From the NCBI GenBank assembly GCA_016927755.1, contig JAFGLZ010000215.1, forward strand, positions 1 to 51,475: a stretch of 51,475 nt of DNA, in the 5' to 3' direction. Under the pieces are notes generated by a model. That model was not told the DNA's origin. It did no database searches and was given only the letters and a program-made list of their open reading frames with translations. Position 1 is the stretch's first letter; the number at the start of each line of letters is the position of its first letter. The translations under genes and the position numbers were made by a program. Source of the stretch: Phycisphaerae bacterium. GTDB lineage: Bacteria; Planctomycetota; Phycisphaerae; UBA1845; JAFGLZ01. Of this stretch, positions 17,242 to 25,287 are shown piece by piece.

Positions 17242-18477
17242 ATGCAGACCTTCTGGAACCAATCGTCACAGCCAAGCCCGTCTTCCCATGAAACCCCAGG
17301 TCTCTCCCGCCGAACCCTCCTGCGCTGGTCCGGCGCAACGACCCTCGCCCTCGCCCTCGATCGACTGTCCAAGCCTGCCTTCGCCGCCCAAGCCGTCCCG
17401 GACGAGCTCGTCCTCCCCGAACTGGACGACACCTACGAGTACCTGAGATGCGACATCGTCGAGATCACCGCCCCCGGCCCCATCGTCCTGCCCGACGGAA
17501 CGTCCGTCGCCTCCTGGTCTCGCAGGCCGTATCTCGATCTGAACTTCGAGGACGCCGCCTTCTATCCCGTCCGCTCCGCGCAGCAGCTCCGAATGAAGAA
17601 GTGGGACATGCTCCACATGGTCACGCCCACGCACTACGTCGTCTTCCTCATCGCATGGATCGGCTGGGCCGGCTTCTGCACCGCCCACGTCTACTCGCGC
17701 AAAACCGGCAAGTTCCTCGATGACGCCCAGTTCCGCCCGCCGCATCCCCCCCTGGAGATGATGCGGACCAGCATGACCGGCCGATCCGTCTGCGCCGGCA
17801 AGCGCGCTAGCATGACGTTCGACTTCCAAGACCAGCGCCGCCACATCAGCGTCGACTGGCCCCGATTCGCCGGCGTCGGCCTGACCGCCGAAATCCTCCT
17901 CACCGAACCGCCGGGCCACGAGTCCATCTGTGCCACCCACCTCACCAGCCCCAAACGCGCCTACTACAGCCACAAGATCAACTGCATGCCCGCAAGCGGA
18001 ACCGTCCGCCTAGGCGACGAAACGATCCCCCTCCGCCCCGAAGACAGCTTCGGCATGCTCGACTACGGCCGAGGCTACTACCCTGCCCGAACCTTCTGGT
18101 ACTGGGCAACCGCCTCCGGAATCGGCGGCGACGGAAAACGCCTCGGTTGGAACCTCGGCCACGCGAACGACCCCGACGACCACTCCGAAAATGCCGTCTT
18201 CCACGACGGCAAGTGCCACAAGATCGGCCCCGTCCGATGCGAAGTGCCCCGCGACGACCCCATGCGCCCATGGCGAGTGCGCACGACCGACGGCCGAGTG
18301 GACCTGACCTTCACGCCTAAGACCGTCAGAACCATGAACGTCCAGATCGGCCCCCTCCACTCCAAAGGCCATCCGGTCTACGGGCTCTACTCCGGGCACG
18401 TCCGCCTCGACGACGGCGCCCGAATAGACGTCAAGGACCTCTTCGGCCTATACGAGTGGTTCGATCAGAAATGGTAA
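17242..18477 (+). CDS. DUF2804 family protein with Tat signal
   Basis: 411 residues. A twin-arginine signal, LSRRTLLRWSGATTLALAL, comes at ~22-40. The body matches DUF2804: an N-terminal half with ITAPGPIVLPDG, and a conserved core DYGRGYYPARTFWYWATASG followed by LGWNLG. The family has no established reaction. Export by Tat and a position between an amidase and a sulfatase in one closely spaced run suggest it acts on the same substrate. The family call rests on by-eye motif recognition. Confidence 0.82.
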   Translation: MQTFWNQSSQPSPSSHETPGLSRRTLLRWSGATTLALALDRLSKPAFAAQAVPDELVLPELDDTYEYLRCDIVEITAPGPIVLPDGTSVASWSRRPYLDLNFEDAAFYPVRSAQQLRMKKWDMLHMVTPTHYVVFLIAWIGWAGFCTAHVYSRKTGKFLDDAQFRPPHPPLEMMRTSMTGRSVCAGKRASMTFDFQDQRRHISVDWPRFAGVGLTAEILLTEPPGHESICATHLTSPKRAYYSHKINCMPASGTVRLGDETIPLRPEDSFGMLDYGRGYYPARTFWYWATASGIGGDGKRLGWNLGHANDPDDHSENAVFHDGKCHKIGPVRCEVPRDDPMRPWRVRTTDGRVDLTFTPKTVRTMNVQIGPLHSKGHPVYGLYSGHVRLDDGARIDVKDLFGLYEWFDQKW

Positions 18478-18537
18478 AACGATCAGCCGGCGACGAACCA
18501 AGTACATCTGCCCGATCTCGTAGCCGCGGAGAACGAC

Positions 18538-19926
18538 ATGAACGAGCAAGCCGCAACTAGAAGAACGTTCCTCAAGTCCGTCACCGCCGGCGCGGCCGCC
18601 CTCTCACTGCGACGTCCGACCCCCGCCCACGCCGAAACCCCGACCGGCAGGCCAAACGTCCTCGTGATCCTCGTCGACGACCTGGGCTACGCCGACCTCT
18701 CCTGCTACGGCGCAAAGGACGCGCGCACACCCAACATCGACCGCCTCTGCTCGACCGGCATGCGCGTCGATCCCTTCTACGCGAACTGCCCCGTCTGCTC
18801 GCCCACTCGCGCGTCCCTCCTGACCGGGCGGTACCCCGACCTCGTCGGCGTCCCCGGCGTCATCCGCACCAAGCTCGACCAGAGCTTCGGCCACCTCTCA
18901 CCTGACGCCGTACTGCTCCCTCGAGTCCTCAAACCCGCCGGCTACGATTCCGCCATCATCGGCAAGTGGCACCTCGGCCTCGCCTCGCCCAATACGCCCA
19001 ATGAGCGCGGCTTCGACTACTTCCACGGATTCCTCGGCGACATGATGGACGACTACTACACCCATCGTCGCCACGACATCAACTACATGCGATTGAACGG
19101 CCAGGTCATCGACCCGAAGGGCCACGCCACCGACCTCTTCACGCAATGGTCCGTTGATTACGTCAGACAGCGCGCGAAAGAGAAGCGCCCCTTCTTCCTC
19201 TACCTGGCCTACAACGCCCCCCACTCGCCCATCCAACCGCCCGACGAATGGCTTGATCGAGTCAAGCAGCGCCAACCCGGCATCAGCGACAAACGCGCTA
19301 GGCTCGTCGCCCTCGTCGAACACCTCGACGACGGGATCGGTAAGGTCCTCGCAGCGCTCAAAGACACTCACCAGAGCGACAACACCCTCGTCCTCTTCGC
19401 CTCCGACAACGGCGGCTCGCTGCACTTCGGCTCCGTCAATGATCCGCTCAGCGGCGGCAAGCAGGACATGCTCGAGGGCGGCACCCGCGTCCCGATGTGC
19501 GCCGTCTGGCCGGGCAAGATCCGCCCCGGCTCGTCGAGCGATCAGATCATGGCGACGATGGACTTCTTCCCCACCATCTGTGAGGCCGCCGGCATCGAGA
19601 TCCGCCACGAGATCGATGGCAAGAGCTTCCTGCCGACGCTCCTGGGCAAACCCCAACCCAAGGAGGATCGCACCCTCTTCTGGGTCCGTCTCGAGGGCGG
19701 AAGGCGCTACAAGGGCGAGCCATACTACGCCGCGCGCCACGGCGACTGGAAGCTCCTGCAGAATACCGCTTTCGAGTCGCTCAAACTCTACAACCTGAAG
19801 AAAGACCCCCGCGAGCAGCGCCCGCTGCGAGATGAGCACAAGCAGTATCGAGCCCTCTACGATGCCCTGCAGGCTCACATCAAGAAGGCGAGCAAGGTCC
19901 CGTGGGAGAGGCCGGAGAAGCGATAG
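18538..19926 (+). CDS. Tat-exported sulfatase (arylsulfatase type)
   Basis: 462 residues. The RR motif ATRRTFLKSVTAGAA is at the N-terminus. Metal ligands are in VDDLGYAD (Asp47, Asp48). The formylglycine signature is C87-S-P-T-R91, followed by TGRYP. GKWHLG and FASDNGGS complete the alkaline-phosphatase-like core. It should remove sulfate esters in the periplasm after formylglycine maturation; no maturase gene is in the window. Neighbours point to a carbohydrate sulfate. The next gene begins 12 bases after its stop. Confidence 0.95.
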   Translation: MNEQAATRRTFLKSVTAGAAALSLRRPTPAHAETPTGRPNVLVILVDDLGYADLSCYGAKDARTPNIDRLCSTGMRVDPFYANCPVCSPTRASLLTGRYPDLVGVPGVIRTKLDQSFGHLSPDAVLLPRVLKPAGYDSAIIGKWHLGLASPNTPNERGFDYFHGFLGDMMDDYYTHRRHDINYMRLNGQVIDPKGHATDLFTQWSVDYVRQRAKEKRPFFLYLAYNAPHSPIQPPDEWLDRVKQRQPGISDKRARLVALVEHLDDGIGKVLAALKDTHQSDNTLVLFASDNGGSLHFGSVNDPLSGGKQDMLEGGTRVPMCAVWPGKIRPGSSSDQIMATMDFFPTICEAAGIEIRHEIDGKSFLPTLLGKPQPKEDRTLFWVRLEGGRRYKGEPYYAARHGDWKLLQNTAFESLKLYNLKKDPREQRPLRDEHKQYRALYDALQAHIKKASKVPWERPEKR

Positions 19927-19938
19927 CGGAGGAACGCC

Positions 19939-21636
19939 GTGCACTGCGGGATCGAACACATGAGCAAACAGCCGTTCAAGACGGATCGGAGGACCTTCCT
20001 GAAAACGACGTCGGTCGGACTCGGGGCGCTCCTCGCCGGAAGGTCGACGACATCCAACGGGGCCCAACCCGCGATGGCACTTTCGAGACAGCATTGCGAT
20101 GCGGTGAACCGGCGCCGTCGGATCGTCGTCCAATACGACGCCCACGACCAACTCGGGGCCGATTTCGATCAGTGGATCGCCTATCGCTTCGACTATGTCG
20201 ACGAACCCGGCTCCCAGATCGACAGCCTCTGGTGGGACATCGGGGCCTTGGGCTATGCCGTCTATCCAAGCAAGGTGTTGGAGCCGCTCACGCATCCCGG
20301 GCTGGACAAATGGCGGGCCCAAGGCATCGACTGGGTCGAGCGGCTCGTGGCCGAGACGCACCGGCGCAAGCTCGAGGCCTTCTGGAACCACCGGATCTCC
20401 GAGGTGGAGCTCAACCCCAAGACGGGCCAGGGAGGCGCCTGGGATGGATGGACACATCCGCTCAAGCAGACGCATCCCGATTGGGTCATCAAGACGTGGT
20501 GGAAGCAGGGGCTGTGGAACCTCGCCGACCCGGGGGTCCGACGCTACAAGCTCGAGGTGCTCCGCGAGATCGCCGAGCGCTACCCGCTCGACGGGATCCA
20601 AGTCGACTTCGCCCGTCATATTCCGTGTCTGCCGCCGGGGCGGCAATGGGAGCTTCGCGACGGCGTGACGGAACTCCTTCGCATGGTCCGCGAGATGTTG
20701 TTGGAGGTCGAAAAGAAGCGCGGAGGCCCGTTTCTGCTGGCGGCGAGGATTCCCAGGAATCTCAAGGGGTGCCACGCGGACGGCTTCGACATCGAAACGT
20801 GGGCAAGGCACGACCTCGTCGACATCCTGACGCTCGGGTCCCGAACCATGGACGTCGACGTCGAGGACTTCCGCCGCGCTACCGCGGGCCACAACATCAA
20901 GCTTCAGCCCTGCTTCGACGACCACCACACGAGCGATGCCTACCAGTACCCGCCGATCGAGCTCTTCAGAGGGGTGTTCGCCAACTGGTGGCAGCAGGGG
21001 GCCGACAGCGTCTACACCTTCAACTGGTCCAACGCGAGCCCCGAGCTGTGCAAGCAGATCGGGGCGATCCCCGGCCCGGAGTCACAACGCCAGGCCTATC
21101 ACGAGGTCGGCAGTCCTGAGACGCTGAGACTCAAGAACAAGATCTTCCCCGTCGATCGCCGAGGTGGGTATCCGTGGGCAGAGGGGTATTTCAATCGCAA
21201 TGACGACGCCCAACTGCCCGTCAAGCTGGCCGTCGGTGGTGGACCCGCCAAGCTTCGCGTGAGGATCGGCGATCCGCTCAGGGCGCTCGCCGGCAGTATC
21301 GAGCAAGTCACGCTGCGGCTCGTGCTCTTCGGAGCATCCGACGGCGACGAGATCGAGGCCCGACTCAACGGCGAAACGCTTCCCGTGGCCCTCCGCGATC
21401 CGACGTGGAAAGACCGCCTCATCTTCTCGCCCAAACCGCAGCCTGCCTCCGGCGGGGCGGACCGCATCAAAGTCAATCCCAAGCAGAAGCTGCTCCGCCT
21501 CGAGTACCGCGTCGATCCCAGGCAGTGTCACCTGGGCGAGAACCAGGTCAGCCTTCGCCTCCGAAAGCTATCATCAGGAGCCGTGAGCGTGGCCGTGGAG
21601 AAGCTCGAAGTCCACGTTACGTACAAGCAGGCGTGA
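19939..21636 (+). CDS. Tat-exported glycoside-hydrolase-like (GHL10-type) protein
   Basis: 565 residues. The start is GTG at 19939, with GGAGG (19928-19932) six bases upstream. A later ATG gives MSKQPFKTDRRTFLKTTSVG; the twin-arginine signal is present either way. Residues ~55-380 look like a TIM barrel of the GHL10 type: QYDAHDQLGADFDQW at the start, FWNHRISEVELNP, GIQVDFARHIPC and LQPCFDDHHTSDAY. The C-terminal ~150 residues are beta-rich (VTLRLVLFGASDGDEIEARL), probably a carbohydrate-binding or immunoglobulin-like domain. It follows the sulfatase by 12 bases and is surely in the same transcript. Confidence 0.85.
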   Translation: MHCGIEHMSKQPFKTDRRTFLKTTSVGLGALLAGRSTTSNGAQPAMALSRQHCDAVNRRRRIVVQYDAHDQLGADFDQWIAYRFDYVDEPGSQIDSLWWDIGALGYAVYPSKVLEPLTHPGLDKWRAQGIDWVERLVAETHRRKLEAFWNHRISEVELNPKTGQGGAWDGWTHPLKQTHPDWVIKTWWKQGLWNLADPGVRRYKLEVLREIAERYPLDGIQVDFARHIPCLPPGRQWELRDGVTELLRMVREMLLEVEKKRGGPFLLAARIPRNLKGCHADGFDIETWARHDLVDILTLGSRTMDVDVEDFRRATAGHNIKLQPCFDDHHTSDAYQYPPIELFRGVFANWWQQGADSVYTFNWSNASPELCKQIGAIPGPESQRQAYHEVGSPETLRLKNKIFPVDRRGGYPWAEGYFNRNDDAQLPVKLAVGGGPAKLRVRIGDPLRALAGSIEQVTLRLVLFGASDGDEIEARLNGETLPVALRDPTWKDRLIFSPKPQPASGGADRIKVNPKQKLLRLEYRVDPRQCHLGENQVSLRLRKLSSGAVSVAVEKLEVHVTYKQA

Positions 21637-21653
21637 TCCGCGTGGGACACGGA

Positions 21654-22818
21654 ATGGAAAGATCGGCCCGCTGCATCCTGGGAAGCACGGGGGCGCTCCT
21701 GCTGCTGACCGGCACCGCGATGCCGGCATCCAGGCCCTCCTACGAGATACGCGAATGCCACGTGATCACCAGGAACCCCGGTGGCATGCCGGCGCTTTGT
21801 CGAGCCGGCAATGGTGATCTGCTCCTTGCCTACGCCACCAACTGGCAGCCCATCCCGCCGGCGGGAGGATGTGTCAAGCTCATGCGGAGCGGCGACGACG
21901 GCAGAACATGGTCCGAGCCGCGCATCGTTGTCCGTCCGAAGGACCCGAAGTCATGGAGCGCGCACATGTGGTCGGGTCTGCATCGGATGCCCGACGGCAC
22001 CGTCATCCTCGCCTATGGCCAGAACCATTCCGAGGATGTCGCCGCTCTCGCGCGACCACGGTCGGACGTGGGGCAAGCCCGCTCGCCTGGCCGGAAAGAA
22101 GGTGTCATGGGGCGACCAGAACATCGTCGTGCCCTTTACTGAAGGGTTCGGCCGGCCGGTGACCGCGAGAAACGGAGACGTCCTCGTGCCGATCGGTTGC
22201 CGAAGCGGTGGCGGCTTCTACGGGGATAAGGCTCCGACCTTCGTCCGCTCCGGCGATGACGGCAAGACGTGGGGCTCGCTGGAGTTCATCGCCGCCGAGC
22301 CGAAGAAATTCAGCGAGACGTCCATGGGCGTCGCCGGCAACGGGTGCATCATCGCCGTCATCCGGTGCGACACGACTCGACGCATGCTCTGGCAATGCAG
22401 TTCCAGAGACAACGGCCGTACGTGGTCGAAGCCCGTTAGGACCAGACGTCCGAACGGAGAGTGCATCAAGGGTAAGATGCCGGACATCCTTGCGCTCCCG
22501 TCCGGGCGGCTGCTCCTCGCCGTCGGTTCGGTCGACGTCATGGACGGCAGCGAGATATGGAAAGGGCCGCACGGCGCCGGCTACTCCGGCCTGTTCGTCA
22601 GCGACGACCATGGGGCAACCTGGCGAAAGGACGTCATGTTCCGTTCGCCCGATCCGGAGAATCTGGTACCTTATGACGCTCCGGTGCTCGTCCGGGCGAG
22701 AAGCGGTGATGTCCTTGCCCTGAGCGTTCAGGCTGACCGCCGGGCGAAGGACGATCCACGGTCTGGCTGGACGATGGGCAGCCACTACGTCATGAACGTC
22801 CTGCGGGAAACTCGATAG
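21654..22818 (+). pseudogene. Exo-sialidase-like (BNR repeat) protein, split by a frameshift near 22045
   Basis: The first frame runs from ATG at 21654 with a signal peptide (CILGSTGALLLLTG) and RSGDDGRTWSEPRIVV, an Asp-box. It loses protein-like sequence after ILAYGQNHSEDV. A second frame, shifted by one base, then carries SRDHGRTWGKPARL, RSGDDGKTWGSLEF, SRDNGRTWSKPV and SDDHGATWRKDV, four more Asp-boxes, to the stop at 22818. So a single ~385-residue six-bladed beta-propeller gene is interrupted between ~22035 and 22055, within CTCTCGCGCG, by one extra base or two missing ones. It may be a recent pseudogene, an assembly error or, less likely, a programmed frameshift. Sialidase-family propellers also act on other sugars. 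Confidence 0.85.
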
Positions 22819-22841
22819 CCCGCGACCGAAGGAGGCCGAAC

Positions 22842-23726
22842 GTGCCGAGTCTTGAACAGCGACTGAGTGCCAAGAACGTCCTCATCGCCGACGGCGGCTG
22901 GGGCACCCAATTCGCCAACCTGGGCCTGCCGCCCGGCGAGGCGCCCGAGAAGTGGAACCTCGACCGACCCGACGATGTCCGCTCCGTCGCCGAGTCCTAC
23001 GTCACCGCCGGCGCCGACGTCATCCTGACCAACACCTTCGGCGGCTCACGCTACAAGCTTGAGAAGGTCGGTCTGGCCGACCGCCTCGCCGAGGTCAACC
23101 GCGCCGGGGCCGAGCTGTCCAAACAGGCCGCAGGCGAAGCGGCCCTCGTCTTCGCCTCCGTCGGCCCCACCGGCGAGTTCATGGAGCCCGTCGGCACCAT
23201 CACCGAGACCGACATGGTCGCCTGCTTCGCCGAACAGATCCGGGCCCTGATCGACGGCGGCGCCGACGGCATCGTCGTCGAGACCATGATGGATCTCGGC
23301 GAGGCCAGAGCCGCCCTGAAGGCCGCCAAGGACACCGCCGCCTGCCCCGTCGTCGTCTCCATGACCTACGAAAAGGGCGCCAAGGGCTACGCCACCATGA
23401 TGGGCGTCACGCCCGAGCAGGCCGCCGCCGAGCTCGAGGCCGCCGGCGCCGACGTCATCGGCGCCAACTGCGGCGCAGGCATGGACCGCATGATCGAGAT
23501 GATCCAACTCCTCCGTCACGCAACGGGCCGACCCATCTGGGCCAAACCCAACGCCGGCCTGCCGCAACTCATCGAGGGCAAGACCGTCTTCAAGGAGACG
23601 CCCGAACAGATGGCGCAACTGCTCCCCGCCCTCGTCCAAGCGGGCGCCGCCATCATCGGAGGCTGCTGCGGCACCACCCCCGACCACATCCGCGCCTTCA
23701 AAGAGGTGTCAAGAACCCTTTCTTGA
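22842..23726 (+). CDS. Homocysteine S-methyltransferase family protein
   Basis: 294 residues from GTG at 22842, with AAGGAGG six bases upstream. The pattern is that of the zinc-dependent homocysteine methyltransferase (BHMT/MmuM/MetH N-terminal) barrel: IADGGWGTQF, ILTNTFGGSR and VGPTGE. The three zinc Cys are Cys210 (GANCGAG), Cys275 and Cys276 (GGCCGTTPDHI). It should pass a methyl group from a donor such as betaine, S-methylmethionine or a corrinoid protein to homocysteine. With two UroD-family genes nearby, a corrinoid-linked demethylation role is plausible but inferred. It is cytoplasmic. Codons end mainly in C. Confidence 0.92.
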   Translation: MPSLEQRLSAKNVLIADGGWGTQFANLGLPPGEAPEKWNLDRPDDVRSVAESYVTAGADVILTNTFGGSRYKLEKVGLADRLAEVNRAGAELSKQAAGEAALVFASVGPTGEFMEPVGTITETDMVACFAEQIRALIDGGADGIVVETMMDLGEARAALKAAKDTAACPVVVSMTYEKGAKGYATMMGVTPEQAAAELEAAGADVIGANCGAGMDRMIEMIQLLRHATGRPIWAKPNAGLPQLIEGKTVFKETPEQMAQLLPALVQAGAAIIGGCCGTTPDHIRAFKEVSRTLS

Positions 23727-23727
23727 C
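23708..23727 (+). terminator. Perfect hairpin spanning the methyltransferase stop codon
   Basis: GTCAAGAA and TTCTTGAC form an 8-bp perfect stem with a CCCT loop; the TGA stop (23724-23726) lies in the right arm. CCTCTTGTTG follows, only partly T-rich. It could be a weak terminator or an attenuating hairpin before the next gene. Confidence 0.4.
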
Positions 23728-23730
23728 CCT

Positions 23731-23759
23731 CTTGTTGATATAGCGCGTTCAATAACAAG
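23731..23759 (+). promoter_or_regulatory. AT-rich inverted repeat before the UroD-family gene
   Basis: CTTGTT and AACAAG are separated by 17 bases in an unusually AT-rich intergenic stretch. The spacing would suit an operator for a dimeric regulator or part of a promoter; neither is proven. Confidence 0.3.
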
Positions 23760-23802
23760 GAATAGTGACTAAGAAGAGTGCTCCTGATGTGCTTCCTGGA
23801 CA

Positions 23803-23810
23803 AGAGGAGA
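23803..23810 (+). promoter_or_regulatory. Shine-Dalgarno that fixes the GTG start of the UroD-family gene
   Basis: AGAGGAGA lies five bases before GTG at 23816. Starting there gives NDRQRLLAVLDYQ, the normal N-terminus of the family, rather than 17 extra residues from 23765. Confidence 0.7.
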
Positions 23811-23815
23811 GCCCC

Positions 23816-24970
23816 GTGAACGACCGACAACGACTGCTCGCCGTGCTGGACTACCAGGACTACGACCGCCTGCCGATCGTACATTTCGGCTTCTGGCGCG
23901 AAACCCTCGACAACTGGGCCCGCCAGGGCCACCTCAGCGAGGACGACGCCCGCGACTGGGCCGACGGCAACCCCACCGACGCCGTCATCAGCCGCAAGCT
24001 AGGATTCGACTTCGACTACAACTGCCTCTTCCACCCGAACACGTTCCTCCACCCCGGCTTCGAGCCCCAGGTCGTCCAAGAGTTCCCCGACGGCTCTAGG
24101 CACGTCAGAAACGCCTGCGGCGTCATCGAGCTGGCAAAACCCGGCGCTACCTCGATCCCCGCCGAAATCGACCACCTGCTCAAGGCCCGCCCCGATTGGG
24201 AGGAATACTTCGTCCACCGGCTCCAATTCACGCCCGAGCGCGTCACCAAGGCCCAAGTCCGCGTGAACGACAAGATGATCCCCTGGGACGAAGGCGGGCT
24301 CGACTTCCTCAAAGCCGACGACCGCGACTACCCCTTCGGCCTGCACTGCGGCAGCCTCTTCGGCGTCATCAGAAACACCCTCGGCCTCGTCGGCGTCAGC
24401 TACCTCCTCGTCGACGATGAAGCCCTCTACACCGAGATCATCGACACCGTCGCCGAGGTCTGCTTCCAGTGCACCAAGACCGCGCTCGAAAGCGGCGCCA
24501 AGTTCGACTTCGCCCACTTCTGGGAAGACATCTGCTTCAAGAACGGCCCACTCGTCATCCCCGAGGACTTCGCCGAAAAGGTCGGCCCCCACTACGCCCG
24601 AATCACCCACCTGCTCGGCGAGTATGACATCAACATCGTCTCCCTCGACTGCGACGGCTGCATCGACCTGCTAGTCCCCATCTGGCTGGGCAGTGGCGTC
24701 AACACAATGTTCCCGATCGAGGTCGGCACCTGGAACGCCAGCATCGCCCCCTGGCGCGAGCAATATGGAAAAGACCTCCGCGGCGTCGGCGGAATGAACA
24801 AGACCGTCTTCGCCCGCAACCGCGCTGCCATTGACGCCGAGATCGAACGCCTTAAACCCCTCGTCGACCTAGGCGGCTACGTCCCCTGTCCCGACCACCG
24901 CATCGCCCCCGACGCCCAATGGGACAATGTCCGCTACTACTGCGATCGAATGCGAGAGGTGTTTGTCTGA
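23816..24970 (+). CDS. Uroporphyrinogen decarboxylase (UroD) family protein, methyltransferase type
   Basis: 384 residues. The N-terminus NDRQRLLAVLDYQDYDRLP matches the usual opening of the UroD/MtaA superfamily. Later motifs are FAHFWEDICFKNGPLV, DCDGCIDLLVPIWL and the C-terminal GGYVPCPDHRIAPDAQWDNV, which is typical of the methyltransferase-like branch rather than heme-synthesis HemE. Members such as MtaA move methyl groups between corrinoid proteins and thiols. It lies 89 bases after the homocysteine methyltransferase, supporting a joint methyl-transfer role. No corrinoid-binding protein gene is in the window. The codon third positions are strongly C-biased. Confidence 0.88.
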   Translation: MNDRQRLLAVLDYQDYDRLPIVHFGFWRETLDNWARQGHLSEDDARDWADGNPTDAVISRKLGFDFDYNCLFHPNTFLHPGFEPQVVQEFPDGSRHVRNACGVIELAKPGATSIPAEIDHLLKARPDWEEYFVHRLQFTPERVTKAQVRVNDKMIPWDEGGLDFLKADDRDYPFGLHCGSLFGVIRNTLGLVGVSYLLVDDEALYTEIIDTVAEVCFQCTKTALESGAKFDFAHFWEDICFKNGPLVIPEDFAEKVGPHYARITHLLGEYDINIVSLDCDGCIDLLVPIWLGSGVNTMFPIEVGTWNASIAPWREQYGKDLRGVGGMNKTVFARNRAAIDAEIERLKPLVDLGGYVPCPDHRIAPDAQWDNVRYYCDRMREVFV

Positions 24971-24980
24971 CCGCAAGGCT

Positions 24981-24999
24981 ACCGGCGGAACCGGTTTTT
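24981..24999 (+). terminator. Short rho-independent terminator of the UroD-family gene
   Basis: ACCGG (24981-24985), a five-base loop and CCGGT (24991-24995) are followed by a T-run. It lies 10 bases after the stop codon. Confidence 0.55.
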
Positions 25000-25013
25000 C
25001 GAACGCAAACAAG

Positions 25014-25043
25014 AAGGCCCTGGGACGCAAGCCGCAGGGCCTT
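25014..25043 (-). terminator. Hairpin terminator between convergent genes
   Basis: AAGGCCCTG (25014-25022) and CAGGGCCTT (25035-25043) make a 9-bp stem. On the minus strand it is followed by CTTGTTT, so it best serves minus-strand transcripts coming from the nucleoside hydrolase side; it could work in both directions. Confidence 0.65.
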
Positions 25044-25072
25044 TGGGGAGTTCGTCTCGGAAACAGGATCGA

Positions 25073-25237
25073 TCAGCGCCTACGCCTTCTCACAGCGTAA
25101 AGCCCCAATGCGCCGAGAACCATGGGGGCAGCCTGTGATCCTCCTCCCTCCGAACAGTCAAAGCCAGTTCGTACAAACCGATCATCCGTCATCACGATCT
25201 GTGCGGAGGCTAACCCGTTTGACGGAGGCTTGCTCAT
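25073..25237 (-). CDS. Short frame ending in a CTERM-like sorting signal; possible gene remnant
   Basis: A 54-codon minus-strand frame ends CSEGGGSQ, then a short hydrophobic stretch (APMVLGALGLYAV) and RRRRR, directly before a terminator hairpin. A Cys, a short helix and a terminal Arg cluster are the three parts of MYXO-CTERM/GlyGly-CTERM-like anchors on secreted proteins. No signal peptide or folded domain precedes it, so it is more likely the 3' remnant of a larger exported protein than a complete gene. It starts ~50 bases after the nucleoside hydrolase stop. Confidence 0.4.
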   Translation of the reverse strand: MSKPPSNGLASAQIVMTDDRFVRTGFDCSEGGGSQAAPMVLGALGLYAVRRRRR

Positions 25238-25287
25238 AGATGGGCCACTCCACACCAGGTGCGTTACCAAACACTTCCGAGAGCAGC

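Noticed and set aside
18898..20928. Long minus-strand open frame (676 codons) opposite the sulfatase and GHL10-like genes
   Set aside because: It crosses two clear plus-strand genes, has no recognisable domain and reflects high-GC antisense openness.
24971..25287. Replication origin at the skew change near 25 kb
   Set aside because: No DnaA boxes, AT-rich unwinding element or dnaA/dnaN genes are visible, and the skew is patchy rather than a single switch.
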